64,000 nucleotides of DNA from Kosakonia sp. SMBL-WEM22 (GTDB lineage Bacteria > Pseudomonadota > Gammaproteobacteria > Enterobacterales > Enterobacteriaceae). Location: positions 496,001 to 560,000 of the forward strand of contig NZ_CP051488.1 in NCBI RefSeq assembly GCF_014490785.1, written 5' to 3'. Positions 52,333 through 61,820 of this stretch are shown piece after piece; position 1 is the first letter of the stretch; each line of letters opens with the position of its first letter. The translations under genes and the position numbers were made by a program. A model generated the notes under the pieces. That model ran no database searches, was not told where the DNA came from, and was given only the letters and a program-made list of their open reading frames with translations.

Positions 52333-54330
52333 TTAACGAACCAGATGCAGGAAGTGTAGATGTTTTTCATATTGATCAAGAATATCGTTGATCAACTGCT
52401 CCTGATTCCAGCCCATAACATCATAGTTTTGCCCGCCCTCTTTGAGATAGATTTCAGCGCGGTAATACTTATGCTGCTCCGCCTGCTGTTCATCACTCTC
52501 CAGGCCCGAAATCGCAAAGGTCGGGGCGTTATACCCTCGCAGCCTCACTTCATAAATAAAGTTAAGCTCATCGCCCAGGTCGACTTCGAAGCGAATACGA
52601 TCGTCTGCGGCATCACTGATGGTACTGCGCGTTCCCTGTTTATTAAGCTCCTCCTGCACCAGTGTCATCGCTGGCTGGATGACATCATCCATAAAGCGTT
52701 TCACCAGCGATCGTTTCGGCAGATAGGCGATATTACGTAACCGACGCTGCCACGGGATCGGGTTGCGCGCCGCAGTCGGCGCGATGGTCGCCATGCTTTG
52801 GCTTTCACGCTTGGTGAGATCCCGACGCAACGCTTTTAACAGCCCATAAATTGAGATCAGCAGGATCACTGAGAAGGGCAGCGCACTGGCAATGGTCACC
52901 GTTTGCAGGGCGCTTAACCCGCCAGCCAGCAGCAGCGCAATCGCCACCACACCCATCAGCGCAGCCCAGAAGATGCGCTGCCAGACCGGCGTATGACTTG
53001 AGCCGCCGGAGGCGAGGGTATCCACCACCATGGCACCAGAGTCAGCGGAGGTGACAAAGAAGACAATCACCATCGCCATGGCGATAAACGACAGAACGCT
53101 TGCGAAAGGGAAGTGCTCAAGGAAGTTAAACAGCGCCAGCGCGACATCCTGCTGCACGGTGTCAGCCAGGTCGCGTGCGCCTTCGGTCATGATGAGATGG
53201 ATCGCGCTGTTACCAAACACCGTCATCCACAGCAGCGTGAAACCTGCCGGGACAAACAGCACGCCAGTGACAAACTCACGGATCGTTCTGCCACGGGAGA
53301 CGCGGGCGATAAACATACCGACAAACGGCGACCAGGAGAGCCACCAGCCCCAGTAGAGCAGCGTCCAGCCGCCCAGCCAGTTGCTCGACTTCGGCTCATA
53401 GGCGTAGAGGTTAAATGTCTTGCTCACCAGCTCGGAGAGATAGCCGCCGGTGTTCTCAACAAAGGATTTAAGTAGCAGCACCATCGGGCCAAGCAGCATT
53501 ACTAACACCAGCAGCAGCAGCGCCAGGCTAAGGTTCAGTTCAGAGAGGATGCGGATCCCTTTATCGAGGCCTGATACTACGGAAATCGTGGCAAGGCCGG
53601 TGATCACGACGATCAAAATAACCTGTACGGTCTCATTGATCGGCACGCCGAACAGATGATTCAGGCCCGCATTGACCTGCAATACGCCGTAGCCCAGCGA
53701 GGTGGCTACGCCAAAGACCGTACCGATCACCGCGAAAATATCGACAGCGTGGCCTAAAGGCCCGTAAATGCGATCGCCAATAATCGGGAAGAGCGCGGAG
53801 CGCAGCGTGAGCGGTAAACCGTGGCGGTAGCTGAAGAAGGCGAGGATCAACGCGACAATGGCGTAGATGGCCCAAGCATGCAGCCCCCAGTGGAAAAAGG
53901 TGAGGCGCATCGCCTGCTTCGCCGCTTCAATGGTTTCAGGTGTGCCCACCGGTGGCGATAAGTAGTGCATCACCGGCTCGGCCACGCCAAAGAACATCAG
54001 GCCGATCCCCATGCCTGCCGAGAAGAGCATCGCGAACCAGGAGTGGTAGCTAAAGTCAGGCTGTGCGTGGTCGGGCCCAAGTTTAATATCGCCATAACGC
54101 GAAAGCCCAAGGAAGGTGACACTCAGCAGGATCAGCGCGACGGCAAGGATATAAAACCAGCTGGCATTGGTGAAAAGCTCCTGCTGTAACAGCTTGAATT
54201 TCGTGTCGGCGAGTTCGGGGAAAAGCGAGGCGAAAGCCGCAAGGAGCACGATTAATAACGCCGATGTAGCAAACACAGGCTTATTGATCGTGTTCCCGGC
54301 CTTAATTGTCGAAAGATCTTGTTCACTCAT
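52333..54330 (-). CDS. BCCT-family transporter, BetT-like (choline/betaine)
   Basis: Inner-membrane carrier of the betaine/choline/carnitine family, 665 residues with 12 predicted helices. Family hallmarks are the glycine stretch SAGMGIGLMFFGVAEPVMHY near residue 100, the aromatic WTLLYWGWWLSWSPFVGMFIARVSRGRT signature near 320-345 and a long cytoplasmic C-terminal domain (about 500-665), as in proton-coupled BetT. It probably imports choline or betaine at high osmolarity. No betA, betB or betI gene lies beside it, so it is an orphan carrier and the substrate is uncertain. The ribosome-binding site at the ATG is weak. Confidence 0.82.
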   Translation of the reverse strand: MSEQDLSTIKAGNTINKPVFATSALLIVLLAAFASLFPELADTKFKLLQQELFTNASWFYILAVALILLSVTFLGLSRYGDIKLGPDHAQPDFSYHSWFAMLFSAGMGIGLMFFGVAEPVMHYLSPPVGTPETIEAAKQAMRLTFFHWGLHAWAIYAIVALILAFFSYRHGLPLTLRSALFPIIGDRIYGPLGHAVDIFAVIGTVFGVATSLGYGVLQVNAGLNHLFGVPINETVQVILIVVITGLATISVVSGLDKGIRILSELNLSLALLLLVLVMLLGPMVLLLKSFVENTGGYLSELVSKTFNLYAYEPKSSNWLGGWTLLYWGWWLSWSPFVGMFIARVSRGRTIREFVTGVLFVPAGFTLLWMTVFGNSAIHLIMTEGARDLADTVQQDVALALFNFLEHFPFASVLSFIAMAMVIVFFVTSADSGAMVVDTLASGGSSHTPVWQRIFWAALMGVVAIALLLAGGLSALQTVTIASALPFSVILLISIYGLLKALRRDLTKRESQSMATIAPTAARNPIPWQRRLRNIAYLPKRSLVKRFMDDVIQPAMTLVQEELNKQGTRSTISDAADDRIRFEVDLGDELNFIYEVRLRGYNAPTFAISGLESDEQQAEQHKYYRAEIYLKEGGQNYDVMGWNQEQLINDILDQYEKHLHFLHLVR

Positions 54331-54589
54331 AATCTATTCATTCCATAGGTTAGTTGCCCTGAACGGATATAAAGAACAGCGAAATAGTAACAAATATGAT
54401 GGTCAGGAGAAGTTATTATTCGAATGAATATAACCCCATAAAATATAAGATTTATGCGGTAATCCCAGGCTCGCAGGGTTTTGCCTTTGTTACTGGAAGG
54501 AGAGGCGCAGTAGAGAATCGATCCTGCCTGCACGCCAATGTTAAGGCAGGGGAAACGGGGAGAAGCATTCCCCCCGGTATGCACAAATA

Positions 54590-55135
54590 TCAGAAGGTGA
54601 CGCCAGCGCCTAAATAGGCTCCGTCGATAATGGTATGGCCCGGACGACCATCTTTGCCATCGACGCTTGCGTGACGGTAACCGGCTTTAAGCGTAAGCGG
54701 GGTGATAGGTGTCCACTTAATGCCGCCATTCGCTTCGACGTAATTTTTCACGCTGTTGGTCAGGCCGTTCGGTGCGGAGTAGCCTTCGCCATAGAGATGA
54801 ATACTGTCCGTCAGCGCCCAGTCGATGCCGCCGCCAATCGGGAAGGCCACGCCGTTATCGCCTTTTTTCGGCCCGAGGTAGACGGCTTTTGTGCCCGCAG
54901 AGAGGGTCACCGGACCGAGGCCAAAGTTATAGCCCACGCCCAGGCTGCCCAGTTGCGCACCATCCTTCGTGTTTTTTACCCAGTTGCTCTCTGCATATAA
55001 GCCATCTGAGCTTTTGCCTAATTCCGCATTGAGATTGGTGTAGTTCTTACTTTGTTCGGCGGTAAAACCCATCGCCAGGGCTGAACCCGATGCCATAACC
55101 AGAGATAAAGATAAAAGAACAGATAATTTTTTCAC
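54590..55135 (-). CDS. YfaZ-family outer-membrane protein
   Basis: Predicted small outer-membrane beta-barrel of 181 residues. It has a signal peptide (cleavage near SGSALA, residue 21), alternating beta-strand pattern, the family blocks ESNWVKNTKDGAQLGSLGVGYNFG and GPKKGDNGVAFPIGGG, and a C-terminal Phe (YLGAGVTF) typical of proteins assembled by BAM. It resembles E. coli YfaZ, whose gene lies elsewhere, so this is a homologue or paralogue. It starts with GTG preceded by GAGGAG. Substrate unknown. Confidence 0.8.
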   Translation of the reverse strand: MKKLSVLLSLSLVMASGSALAMGFTAEQSKNYTNLNAELGKSSDGLYAESNWVKNTKDGAQLGSLGVGYNFGLGPVTLSAGTKAVYLGPKKGDNGVAFPIGGGIDWALTDSIHLYGEGYSAPNGLTNSVKNYVEANGGIKWTPITPLTLKAGYRHASVDGKDGRPGHTIIDGAYLGAGVTF

Positions 55136-55809
55136 GTTTGCGACTCCTCAATAATTTCACATTGAACTTATCAAGTACGCCTCTGTCTGAAAAATTGCGC
55201 TGGTCTCAAAATGTAAATTACGTAACGCATGATATTTAACGCTCGTTATGGCTATTATTTGGCGATGTCAATATTGGATGCTCGTCTGGTTTAGCGTTGG
55301 TTTAATTCCCTGCCTCAATTAATATTGAATATTTGCCTTGGTTGTTCTTTTTTTCATCATTGCTTTAAATATGAAAAATATTACCATCGCAATTGATAAT
55401 AATCATTTCTCTTTGACCTTAATATGCTGTTACATTCTTTGAAATAACTATATGTATCACCAACTTTTTAGCCCGGCTTGCTTACAGGTTCGCATTATCT
55501 GTCGTCATTGCTGGCGGGCTGATCCACTTCGCTAAAGGACTCTTGCTCCAGCGCGCAATCACCGGGTGCAAAATTATTTTTAACGACATTAATAGCACCC
55601 TAATAAAATGCACCTCTAAAAAGATAGATAAATATGATATATCCCGATCGGGGCGGTAATATGTTATGCCGAAATGGATTCAACGTGCGTTGCAGTAATA
55701 CGTGATTTAGATCATGAATACTCTATTTTACGCATAAGCTGAAGAATAAATCATAAAGTTAAATTTTAAGGCTGACGATAACTGGAAATAGCGCCCCCAA
55801 ACTAACTTT
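55136..55809. other. Long AT-rich intergenic region upstream of the second chemoreceptor
   Basis: These 674 bases hold no supported gene. Visible are a Fur-box-like element TGATAATAATCATTT (55394-55408, about 11 of 14 positions of the 7-1-7 consensus), a two-stem inverted repeat (AGCCCG/CGGGCT at 55470-55475 and 55515-55520 around ACAG/CTGT), a palindrome CCCGATCGGG (55643-55652) and the sigma-28-type promoter at 55754-55781. All but the last are low-confidence. Confidence 0.5.
55754..55781 (+). promoter_or_regulatory. Sigma-28-like promoter of the second chemoreceptor
   Basis: TAAAG (55754-55758) and GACGATAA (55774-55781) fit TAAA-N15-GCCGATAA with one base mismatch in the -10 and a spacer one base too long. 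It ends 28 bases before the chemoreceptor start. Confidence 0.62.
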
Positions 55810-57747
55810 ATGGTGAACCGTATGTCCGTTACCGCTTTTATAGGAAACATCACGAATAATTTGAGCGTCGGCAAAAAACTGACCTCCAGTTTTATTATCG
55901 TGCTTATTATTATGTTGATTACCGTTGCTACGGGTCTTATTGGCTTTAAAAAAGTTGAAGAGAATGCCGATAAAGAAGCGGTTACCGTCCAGATGGTAAA
56001 TACACTCAGCACCGCACGCCTTAACCGCACCCTTTATCAATATACCGGCTCGGCGGAAAACGCTGATAAAAACCTCAAGGCGTTACAACAAATTATCGAG
56101 CTGGCGAACTCGCTGGATACTTTCTCCTGGAGCGAGGAAGGGCGGGCGAAAATTGATAGCCTACAGCAGCAAACCGAAACGTACATGGCGCAAAGAAGCA
56201 CCTTTGTCTCGTCAATACAGCGCCGTAACGAGCTGGCCGCCGCGTTGCGCGCCGCGAAGATTGAAGATATCGCCCAGCAGACCGCGTCACTGAGCGCCAG
56301 CGGTAGCCTCAGCCCTGACAGCACGGTAGTGGCCGCGCGACTTGAAGGCAGGCTGCAACAGTCGGCGCTGTTAATTGAAGAGCTGATCGATTCCGGCAGC
56401 GCCGATATCGCCGCCCGTCTCAGCACGGCGCTTCAGCAAAGCGCGGAATATGGTAAAGCGCTGGCCGGGCAGGGCGGAGAGCTTGACTCCTTAAACGCTG
56501 CGCTGACCACCGAGCTTACCAGCCTGCGGGAGAATATTGACCAGTTCGTCACCGCCTTTGCCAATCAGGCAACGCAATCTAAAACCCTGACCGGCACCGC
56601 CACCCATTTAAACGAGTCCGTTGAGAATTTCTTCGTCTGGCAGCAGGCGCAGGTGAAGCAAACCATGTCTCATGCGATGACCATCATGCTGATTGCTGCG
56701 GCGGTAGGCATTGCGATTGCGCTGCTGATTGCCTGGCGCATCACCCGCAACATTACCCGTCCGCTGCGTGAAACGCTGCATATTGCCGAGCGCATTTCGC
56801 AGGGCGATCTCACCATGTCTATCTCAACCGAACGTCGCGATGAGCCGGGGTTGCTACTGCAAGCGGTTTCCGTGATGAATGAGAACCTGAAAGAGGTGAT
56901 ATCCCGCGTGCGTAGCGGCGTGGAGAGCGTGTCGCGCGCCTCGGCAGAAATCGCCGCTGGCAACATCGATCTCTCCTCGCGTACGGAGCAGCAGTCCGCT
57001 GCGGTAGTAGAAACCGCCGCCAGTATGGAAGAGCTGACCTCAACGGTGAAACAGAACGCTGACAACGCCAGCCATGCCAGCAAACTGGCGGCAGAAGCCT
57101 CTTCAAATGCCGATCGCGGCGGCAAGATTGTCGGTGAAGTGGTCACCACGATGGAGGGCATCCGCGCCAGCTCGCACAAAATTGGCGACATCATCAACGT
57201 CATTAACAGCATCGCTTTCCAGACCAATATCCTGGCGCTCAACGCCGCAGTAGAAGCGGCGCGTGCGGGTGAACAGGGGCGCGGGTTTGCCGTGGTTGCA
57301 GGTGAGGTAAGAACGCTGGCGCAGCGCAGTGCCACGGCGGCAAAAGAGATTGAAGCCCTGATCCATGAAGCGGGTACCCAGGTAGAGAATGGCTCTAAGC
57401 TGGTCGCCGGTGCCGGTGAGGCGATGGAGGGGATCGTCACCTCTGTGGCCCAGGTACGCAATATCATGAATGAGATTGCCGGCGCGTCAGAAGAGCAGAG
57501 CCGCGGCATCACCCAGATTGGTCAGGCGATGGCTGAGATGGATACCACCACCCAGCAGAACGCCGCGCTGGTGGAGGAGTCCTCTGCGGCGGCAAGCTCG
57601 CTCGAAGAGCAGGCGCGAGAGCTGGAGCAGACTATCTCTATCTTCACCCTTTCCGGCCATAAAGCGCAGGCCGCGAAAAAGCCAGCGGCAAGCAAGACCG
57701 CCGCGCTTAAACCGGCGCTGGCAGAGACAAGCTGGGAGAGTTTTTAA
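55810..57747 (+). CDS. Methyl-accepting chemotaxis protein with large helical sensor
   Basis: Chemoreceptor of 645 residues. The first membrane helix (about 26-48) and the second (about 289-312) enclose a periplasmic domain of about 240 residues that is all helical by composition, the size expected for a helical bimodular (HBM) sensor, a class that includes organic-acid receptors. HAMP and the signalling hairpin (VINSIAFQTNILALNAAVEA) follow, then an Ala/Lys-rich linker and the C-terminal pentapeptide SWESF for CheR/CheB tethering. ATGs at 55810 and 55822 are both possible starts. The ligand cannot be told from sequence. Confidence 0.9.
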   Translation: MVNRMSVTAFIGNITNNLSVGKKLTSSFIIVLIIMLITVATGLIGFKKVEENADKEAVTVQMVNTLSTARLNRTLYQYTGSAENADKNLKALQQIIELANSLDTFSWSEEGRAKIDSLQQQTETYMAQRSTFVSSIQRRNELAAALRAAKIEDIAQQTASLSASGSLSPDSTVVAARLEGRLQQSALLIEELIDSGSADIAARLSTALQQSAEYGKALAGQGGELDSLNAALTTELTSLRENIDQFVTAFANQATQSKTLTGTATHLNESVENFFVWQQAQVKQTMSHAMTIMLIAAAVGIAIALLIAWRITRNITRPLRETLHIAERISQGDLTMSISTERRDEPGLLLQAVSVMNENLKEVISRVRSGVESVSRASAEIAAGNIDLSSRTEQQSAAVVETAASMEELTSTVKQNADNASHASKLAAEASSNADRGGKIVGEVVTTMEGIRASSHKIGDIINVINSIAFQTNILALNAAVEAARAGEQGRGFAVVAGEVRTLAQRSATAAKEIEALIHEAGTQVENGSKLVAGAGEAMEGIVTSVAQVRNIMNEIAGASEEQSRGITQIGQAMAEMDTTTQQNAALVEESSAAASSLEEQARELEQTISIFTLSGHKAQAAKKPAASKTAALKPALAETSWESF

Positions 57748-57771
57748 CGCGCAATTCCCGGCGCTTAGATA

Positions 57772-57796
57772 AACCTGCCGCCTCGCACGGCGGGTT
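57772..57796 (+). terminator. Hairpin after the second chemoreceptor
   Basis: A 9-bp stem with one G-T pair (57772-57780 and 57788-57796) and a 7-base loop lies 24 bases after the stop. It has no T-tract, so its role as a terminator is uncertain. Confidence 0.4.
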
Positions 57797-57894
57797 AAGT
57801 TCGACCTGAGGCGTGGGTTGGTTATAATGGGCGCCGGTGATCACTATCACGGCCCTAACAACCCGGCGCAAACCGCCCCAAATGAGTACCCTCA

Positions 57895-58626
57895 ATGAGT
57901 GAAATGATTTACGGCATCCATGCGGTGCAGGCCCTGCTGGAGCGCGCCCCGGAGCGTTTTCAGGAAGTTTTTATTCTGAAAGGCCGCGAAGATAAACGTC
58001 TTCTGCCGCTGATCCACGCGCTGGAAGCGCAGGGCGTGGTGATCCAGGTAGCGAACCGCCAGTATCTGGATGAGAAGAGCGAAGGCGCGGTGCACCAGGG
58101 GATCATTGCACGCGTTAAGCCTGGCCGTCAGTATCAGGAGAACGATCTGCCGGATCTGATCGCCAGCCTCGATCAACCCTTCTTTTTGATCCTCGATGGC
58201 GTCACGGATCCCCATAACCTCGGCGCCTGTTTACGTAGCGCCGATGCGGCGGGCGTCCATGCGGTGATCGTGCCGAAGGACAAATCGGCGCAGCTGAACG
58301 CGACGGCGAAAAAAGTGGCCTGCGGCGCGGCAGAGAGTGTTCCGCTGATCCGCGTTACCAACCTGGCGCGCACCATGCGTCTGCTGCAGGAAGAGAATAT
58401 CTGGATCGTCGGCACTGCGGGCGAAGCGGATCACACCCTGTTCCAGAGCAAAATGACCGGCCCGATGGCGCTGGTGATGGGCGCGGAAGGCGAAGGTATG
58501 CGCCGTCTGACCCGCGAGCACTGCGATGAGCTGATCAGCATTCCGATGGCGGGCAGCGTCTCCTCGCTGAACGTTTCGGTCGCAACCGGTATCTGCCTGT
58601 TTGAAGCGGTACGCCAGAGAAGTTAA
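57895..58626 (+). CDS. rlmB: 23S rRNA (Gm2251) 2'-O-methyltransferase RlmB
   Basis: SPOUT-family enzyme methylating G2251 in the P-loop of 23S rRNA. The 243 residues begin MSEMIYGIHAVQALLERAPE and include the knot motifs NRTxR-like VTDPHNLGACLRSADAAGVH, GAEGEGMRRL and SVSSLNVSVATGICLFEA. Length equals that of E. coli. In E. coli it directly follows rnr; here about 8 kb of accessory DNA separates them. REP elements follow. Confidence 0.97.
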   Translation: MSEMIYGIHAVQALLERAPERFQEVFILKGREDKRLLPLIHALEAQGVVIQVANRQYLDEKSEGAVHQGIIARVKPGRQYQENDLPDLIASLDQPFFLILDGVTDPHNLGACLRSADAAGVHAVIVPKDKSAQLNATAKKVACGAAESVPLIRVTNLARTMRLLQEENIWIVGTAGEADHTLFQSKMTGPMALVMGAEGEGMRRLTREHCDELISIPMAGSVSSLNVSVATGICLFEAVRQRS

Positions 58627-58636
58627 GTGCACGCAA

Positions 58637-58705
58637 TGCCGGATGGCGCTTCGCTTATCCGGCCTACAGAACAATGCCGGATGGCGCTTTGCGTATCTGG
58701 CCTAC
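58637..58705. repeat. Two REP elements in direct orientation
   Basis: Two copies of a REP unit, TGCCGGATGGCGCTTCGC... (58637-58667) and TGCCGGATGGCGCTTTGC... (58674-58705), lie in the same orientation between convergent rlmB and the transporter gene. Each can fold into the usual REP hairpin and may stabilise 3' ends. Confidence 0.88.
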
Positions 58706-58718
58706 GCAACAGCCATCG

Positions 58719-60008
58719 TTACTCCTCAAGCGATCGCAAGTGGTCATCTTTATTAAGCGTCATCAACGCTGCAATGCTTACCACCGCCGTCGCCATCACG
58801 TAATAGGCCGGAATATCCAGATTGCCGGTCTCTTTAATCAGCCCCGTAATAATCAACCCCGCGCAGCCCGAAAAGAGGGCGTTTGAGAGCGAGTAGGCCA
58901 CGCCCAGGCCTGTGTAACGCACACGCGTCGGGAACATCTCCGACAGCATCGCCGGACCGGGGCCTGCCAGCACGCCTACCAGACCGCCCGCAATCAGCAC
59001 CACCCCCGCTTTTATCGCCAGCGTGCCCGACTCTGCCTGCAGGATTTTGAGCAGCGGCAGCGCGAGGATCAGCAGCAAAATCGTCGCTGTCACCATCACC
59101 GTGCGGCGGCCATAGCGATCGCTCGCTATTCCGGCAGGAATAATGGTCAGCGCAAAGCCGACATTGGAGATGACCGCAATCAGCAGCGCCTGGTTAAAGC
59201 CGGTATGCAGCGCTGATTGCAGGTAGGTCGGCATAATCACCAGATAGGTGTACCCGGCGGCGGACCACACCATCACCCGGCCAATGCCCATAAAAATCGC
59301 TTTCAGCGTCGCGGTGCGGTTGGCTTGTTGAATGGGCGGTTTCTCCTGCTGCTGCACAAAGCTCGGCGTCTCCTCCATGCTCACCCGCAGCCACAGCGCG
59401 ACCACGCCCATCGGCAGGGCGAGGAAGAAGGGGATGCGCCAGCCCCACTCATGCAGCGCTTCCGGTGTGAGGATCGCCGAGAGCAGCGCCACCACGCCTG
59501 CGCCGCAAAGCAGCCCCAGCGCAACGGTAAAGGATTGCCAGGCGCCATACAGCCCGCGCTTGCCGCGCGGGGCGAACTCGGTCATCAGCGACACCGCGCC
59601 GCCATACTCACCGCCGGCAAACAGCCCCTGCAAAATACGCAGCCCGGTAATGATCAGCGGCGCGGCAACGCCAATCGAGGCATAGACCGGCACCATGCCA
59701 ATCGCGGCGGTCGCCAGCGTCATCAGTACCAGCACGATAATCAGCGTCGGTTTGCGCCCGAGCCGATCGCCAATGCGCCCGAACAGCACCGCGCCCAGCG
59801 GGCGAAAGAAAAAGGCGATGGCAAACGACGCGTAAGTGAGGATCAGGCTGGTCAACCCCGAGTCGCCCGCCAGCTGGAAAAAGTTTTTCGCAATCACGGT
59901 GGCGAGGAAGCCGTACACCGCAAATTCGTACCACTCGATAAAGTTACCAATCGAGCCGGCGATAAGCGCACGCTTGTGCGCATCTGGCGCAGGGTGAGGT
60001 GAATGCAT
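58719..60008 (-). CDS. MHS-family major facilitator (ProP/KgtP/ShiA-like)
   Basis: Inner-membrane metabolite:proton symporter of 429 residues with 12 helices. The metabolite:H+ symporter family pattern is clear: GNFIEWYEFAVYGFLAT near residue 20, FFRPLGAVLFGRIGDRLGRKPTL near 67, GLFAGGEYGGAVSLMTEFAP near 130 and SDRYGRRTVM near 290. The substrate (organic acid, osmolyte or shikimate-like) cannot be decided. It occupies the rlmB-aidB interval where E. coli carries yjfI-yjfC, and I see no partner gene. Confidence 0.85.
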   Translation of the reverse strand: MHSPHPAPDAHKRALIAGSIGNFIEWYEFAVYGFLATVIAKNFFQLAGDSGLTSLILTYASFAIAFFFRPLGAVLFGRIGDRLGRKPTLIIVLVLMTLATAAIGMVPVYASIGVAAPLIITGLRILQGLFAGGEYGGAVSLMTEFAPRGKRGLYGAWQSFTVALGLLCGAGVVALLSAILTPEALHEWGWRIPFFLALPMGVVALWLRVSMEETPSFVQQQEKPPIQQANRTATLKAIFMGIGRVMVWSAAGYTYLVIMPTYLQSALHTGFNQALLIAVISNVGFALTIIPAGIASDRYGRRTVMVTATILLLILALPLLKILQAESGTLAIKAGVVLIAGGLVGVLAGPGPAMLSEMFPTRVRYTGLGVAYSLSNALFSGCAGLIITGLIKETGNLDIPAYYVMATAVVSIAALMTLNKDDHLRSLEE

Positions 60009-60200
60009 AATGATTCTCGTCAGGAAGGTGAGAATAAATTATTCATTAGAATGTTCGTAGAGAAATATATTATTCCTGAATAATGTGAGCCGTTTCACGA
60101 TTGATCGCAATGATATTACCGCTGTGTGACTCCCCTCCCATGCAGCGCCAGCGTGTGCTGTCCATACTTAGCGGCGTAGCATTTTAAGGAGGGAGTGAGC

Positions 60201-61820
60201 ATGCGCTGGCAAACGCACACCGTTTTTAACCAACCTATTCCCCTGCACAATAGCAACCTGTTTCTCTCTGACCGTCCGCTCTACGACGCGGTAATGCGCG
60301 AAGGCGCGGCGTGGGACGCTGAACTGCTCGCCAGCATCGGCCAGCAACTCGGCACGGCAGAATCCCTTGAACTCGGTCGGCTGGCGAACGCCAATCCACC
60401 GGAACTGCTGCGCTACAGCAGCACCGGCGAGCGGCTCGATGATGTGCGCTTCCATCCGGCCTGGCACCTTTTGATGCAGGGGTTGTGCAGCAACCGTGTG
60501 CATAACTTGGCGTGGGAGGAGCAGGCGCGAGCCGGATCGTTTGTCGCGCGCAGCGCCCGTTTCGTGCTCCATGCGCAGGTGGAGTCCGGCACCCTTTGCC
60601 CCATCACCATGACCTTTGCCGCCACACCACTATTGCAGCAGGCGCTTCCCGCAGCTTTTGCTGGCTGGCAGCAACCGCTGCTCAGCGATCGCTACGATCC
60701 CCATCTCTTGCCGGGCGGCGAGAAACGCGGGCTGCTTATCGGCATGGGGATGACGGAGAAACAGGGCGGCTCCGATGTGTTGAGTAACACCACGCGCGCG
60801 GAAAAGAGCGGCGATCACTACCGGCTGGTGGGGCATAAGTGGTTCTTTTCGGTGCCGCAAAGCGATGCGCACTTAGTGCTGGCGCAGACGGCGGGCGGCC
60901 TCTCCTGCTTCTTTGTGCCGCGCTTTCTGCCAGACGGTGAGCGTAACGGCGTGCGGCTGGAGCGGCTCAAAGAGAAGCTTGGCAACCGTTCGAACGCCAG
61001 CAGCGAAGCGGAGTTTGTTGACGCCTGCGGCTGGCTGCTCGGCGAAGAGGGCGATGGCGTACGCCAGATCCTCAAAATGGGCGGGCTGACGCGCTTTGAC
61101 TGCGCGCTCGGCAGCCATGGCCTGATGCGCCGTGCCCTCTCTGTGGCGCTCTATCATGCCCACCATCGGCAGGCATTTGGCAAAAACCTTGTCGATCAGC
61201 CCTTAATGCGCGACGTGCTTAGCCGCATGGCGCTCCAGCTTGAGGGGCAAACGGCAATGATCTTTCGCCTCGCCCGCGCGTGGGATAACCGGTCGGATGC
61301 GCAGGAAGCATTGTGGGCGCGCCTCTTTACGCCAGTGGCGAAGTTTGCGGTGTGCAAAAGCGGCATACCGTTCGTCGCCGAAGCGATGGAGGTGCTGGGC
61401 GGGATCGGCTACTGCGAAGAGAGCGAATTGCCGCGGCTCTACCGCGAAGTACCGGTTAACAGTATCTGGGAAGGTTCGGGAAACGTGATGTGCCTGGATG
61501 TGCTGCGCGTGCTGGCGAAACAACCGGGCGTGCTGGCGTTATTAAGCGAGGAGTTTGCAGCGGTCAAAGGGCGGGATCGCCATTTCGAACGCGCCTGGCG
61601 GCAGCTCCAGCCGCGGCTGCGTAAGCCGGACGAAGCGCAAGGGCGGGAGATTACCCAGCAGCTTTGGCGACTGGGCGTCGGTGCGCAAATGCTGCGGCAC
61701 GCATCGCCGCCGATAGCGCAGACGTGGTGCCAGATGATGCTTGATACTCGCGGCGCGTCGCGGATTGATGAACAGGTGAAAAGTGACCTGCTGCTGCGCG
61801 CCACGGGCGGAGCCCATTAA
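60201..61820 (+). CDS. aidB: Adaptive-response acyl-CoA dehydrogenase-like protein AidB
   Basis: Flavoprotein of the acyl-CoA dehydrogenase superfamily, induced by alkylation damage through Ada in E. coli and able to bind DNA. The 539 residues include MGMTEKQGGSDVLSNTT near residue 185, GHKWFFSVPQSDAHL near 215, and VLGGIGYCEESELPRLYREVPVNSIWEGSGNVM near 400-430. I chose the ATG at 60201 (MRWQTHTVFNQPI) with AAGGAGG eight bases upstream; the GTG two codons earlier is too close. Its stop overlaps that of the convergent chemoreceptor gene by four bases. Confidence 0.96.
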   Translation: MRWQTHTVFNQPIPLHNSNLFLSDRPLYDAVMREGAAWDAELLASIGQQLGTAESLELGRLANANPPELLRYSSTGERLDDVRFHPAWHLLMQGLCSNRVHNLAWEEQARAGSFVARSARFVLHAQVESGTLCPITMTFAATPLLQQALPAAFAGWQQPLLSDRYDPHLLPGGEKRGLLIGMGMTEKQGGSDVLSNTTRAEKSGDHYRLVGHKWFFSVPQSDAHLVLAQTAGGLSCFFVPRFLPDGERNGVRLERLKEKLGNRSNASSEAEFVDACGWLLGEEGDGVRQILKMGGLTRFDCALGSHGLMRRALSVALYHAHHRQAFGKNLVDQPLMRDVLSRMALQLEGQTAMIFRLARAWDNRSDAQEALWARLFTPVAKFAVCKSGIPFVAEAMEVLGGIGYCEESELPRLYREVPVNSIWEGSGNVMCLDVLRVLAKQPGVLALLSEEFAAVKGRDRHFERAWRQLQPRLRKPDEAQGREITQQLWRLGVGAQMLRHASPPIAQTWCQMMLDTRGASRIDEQVKSDLLLRATGGAH

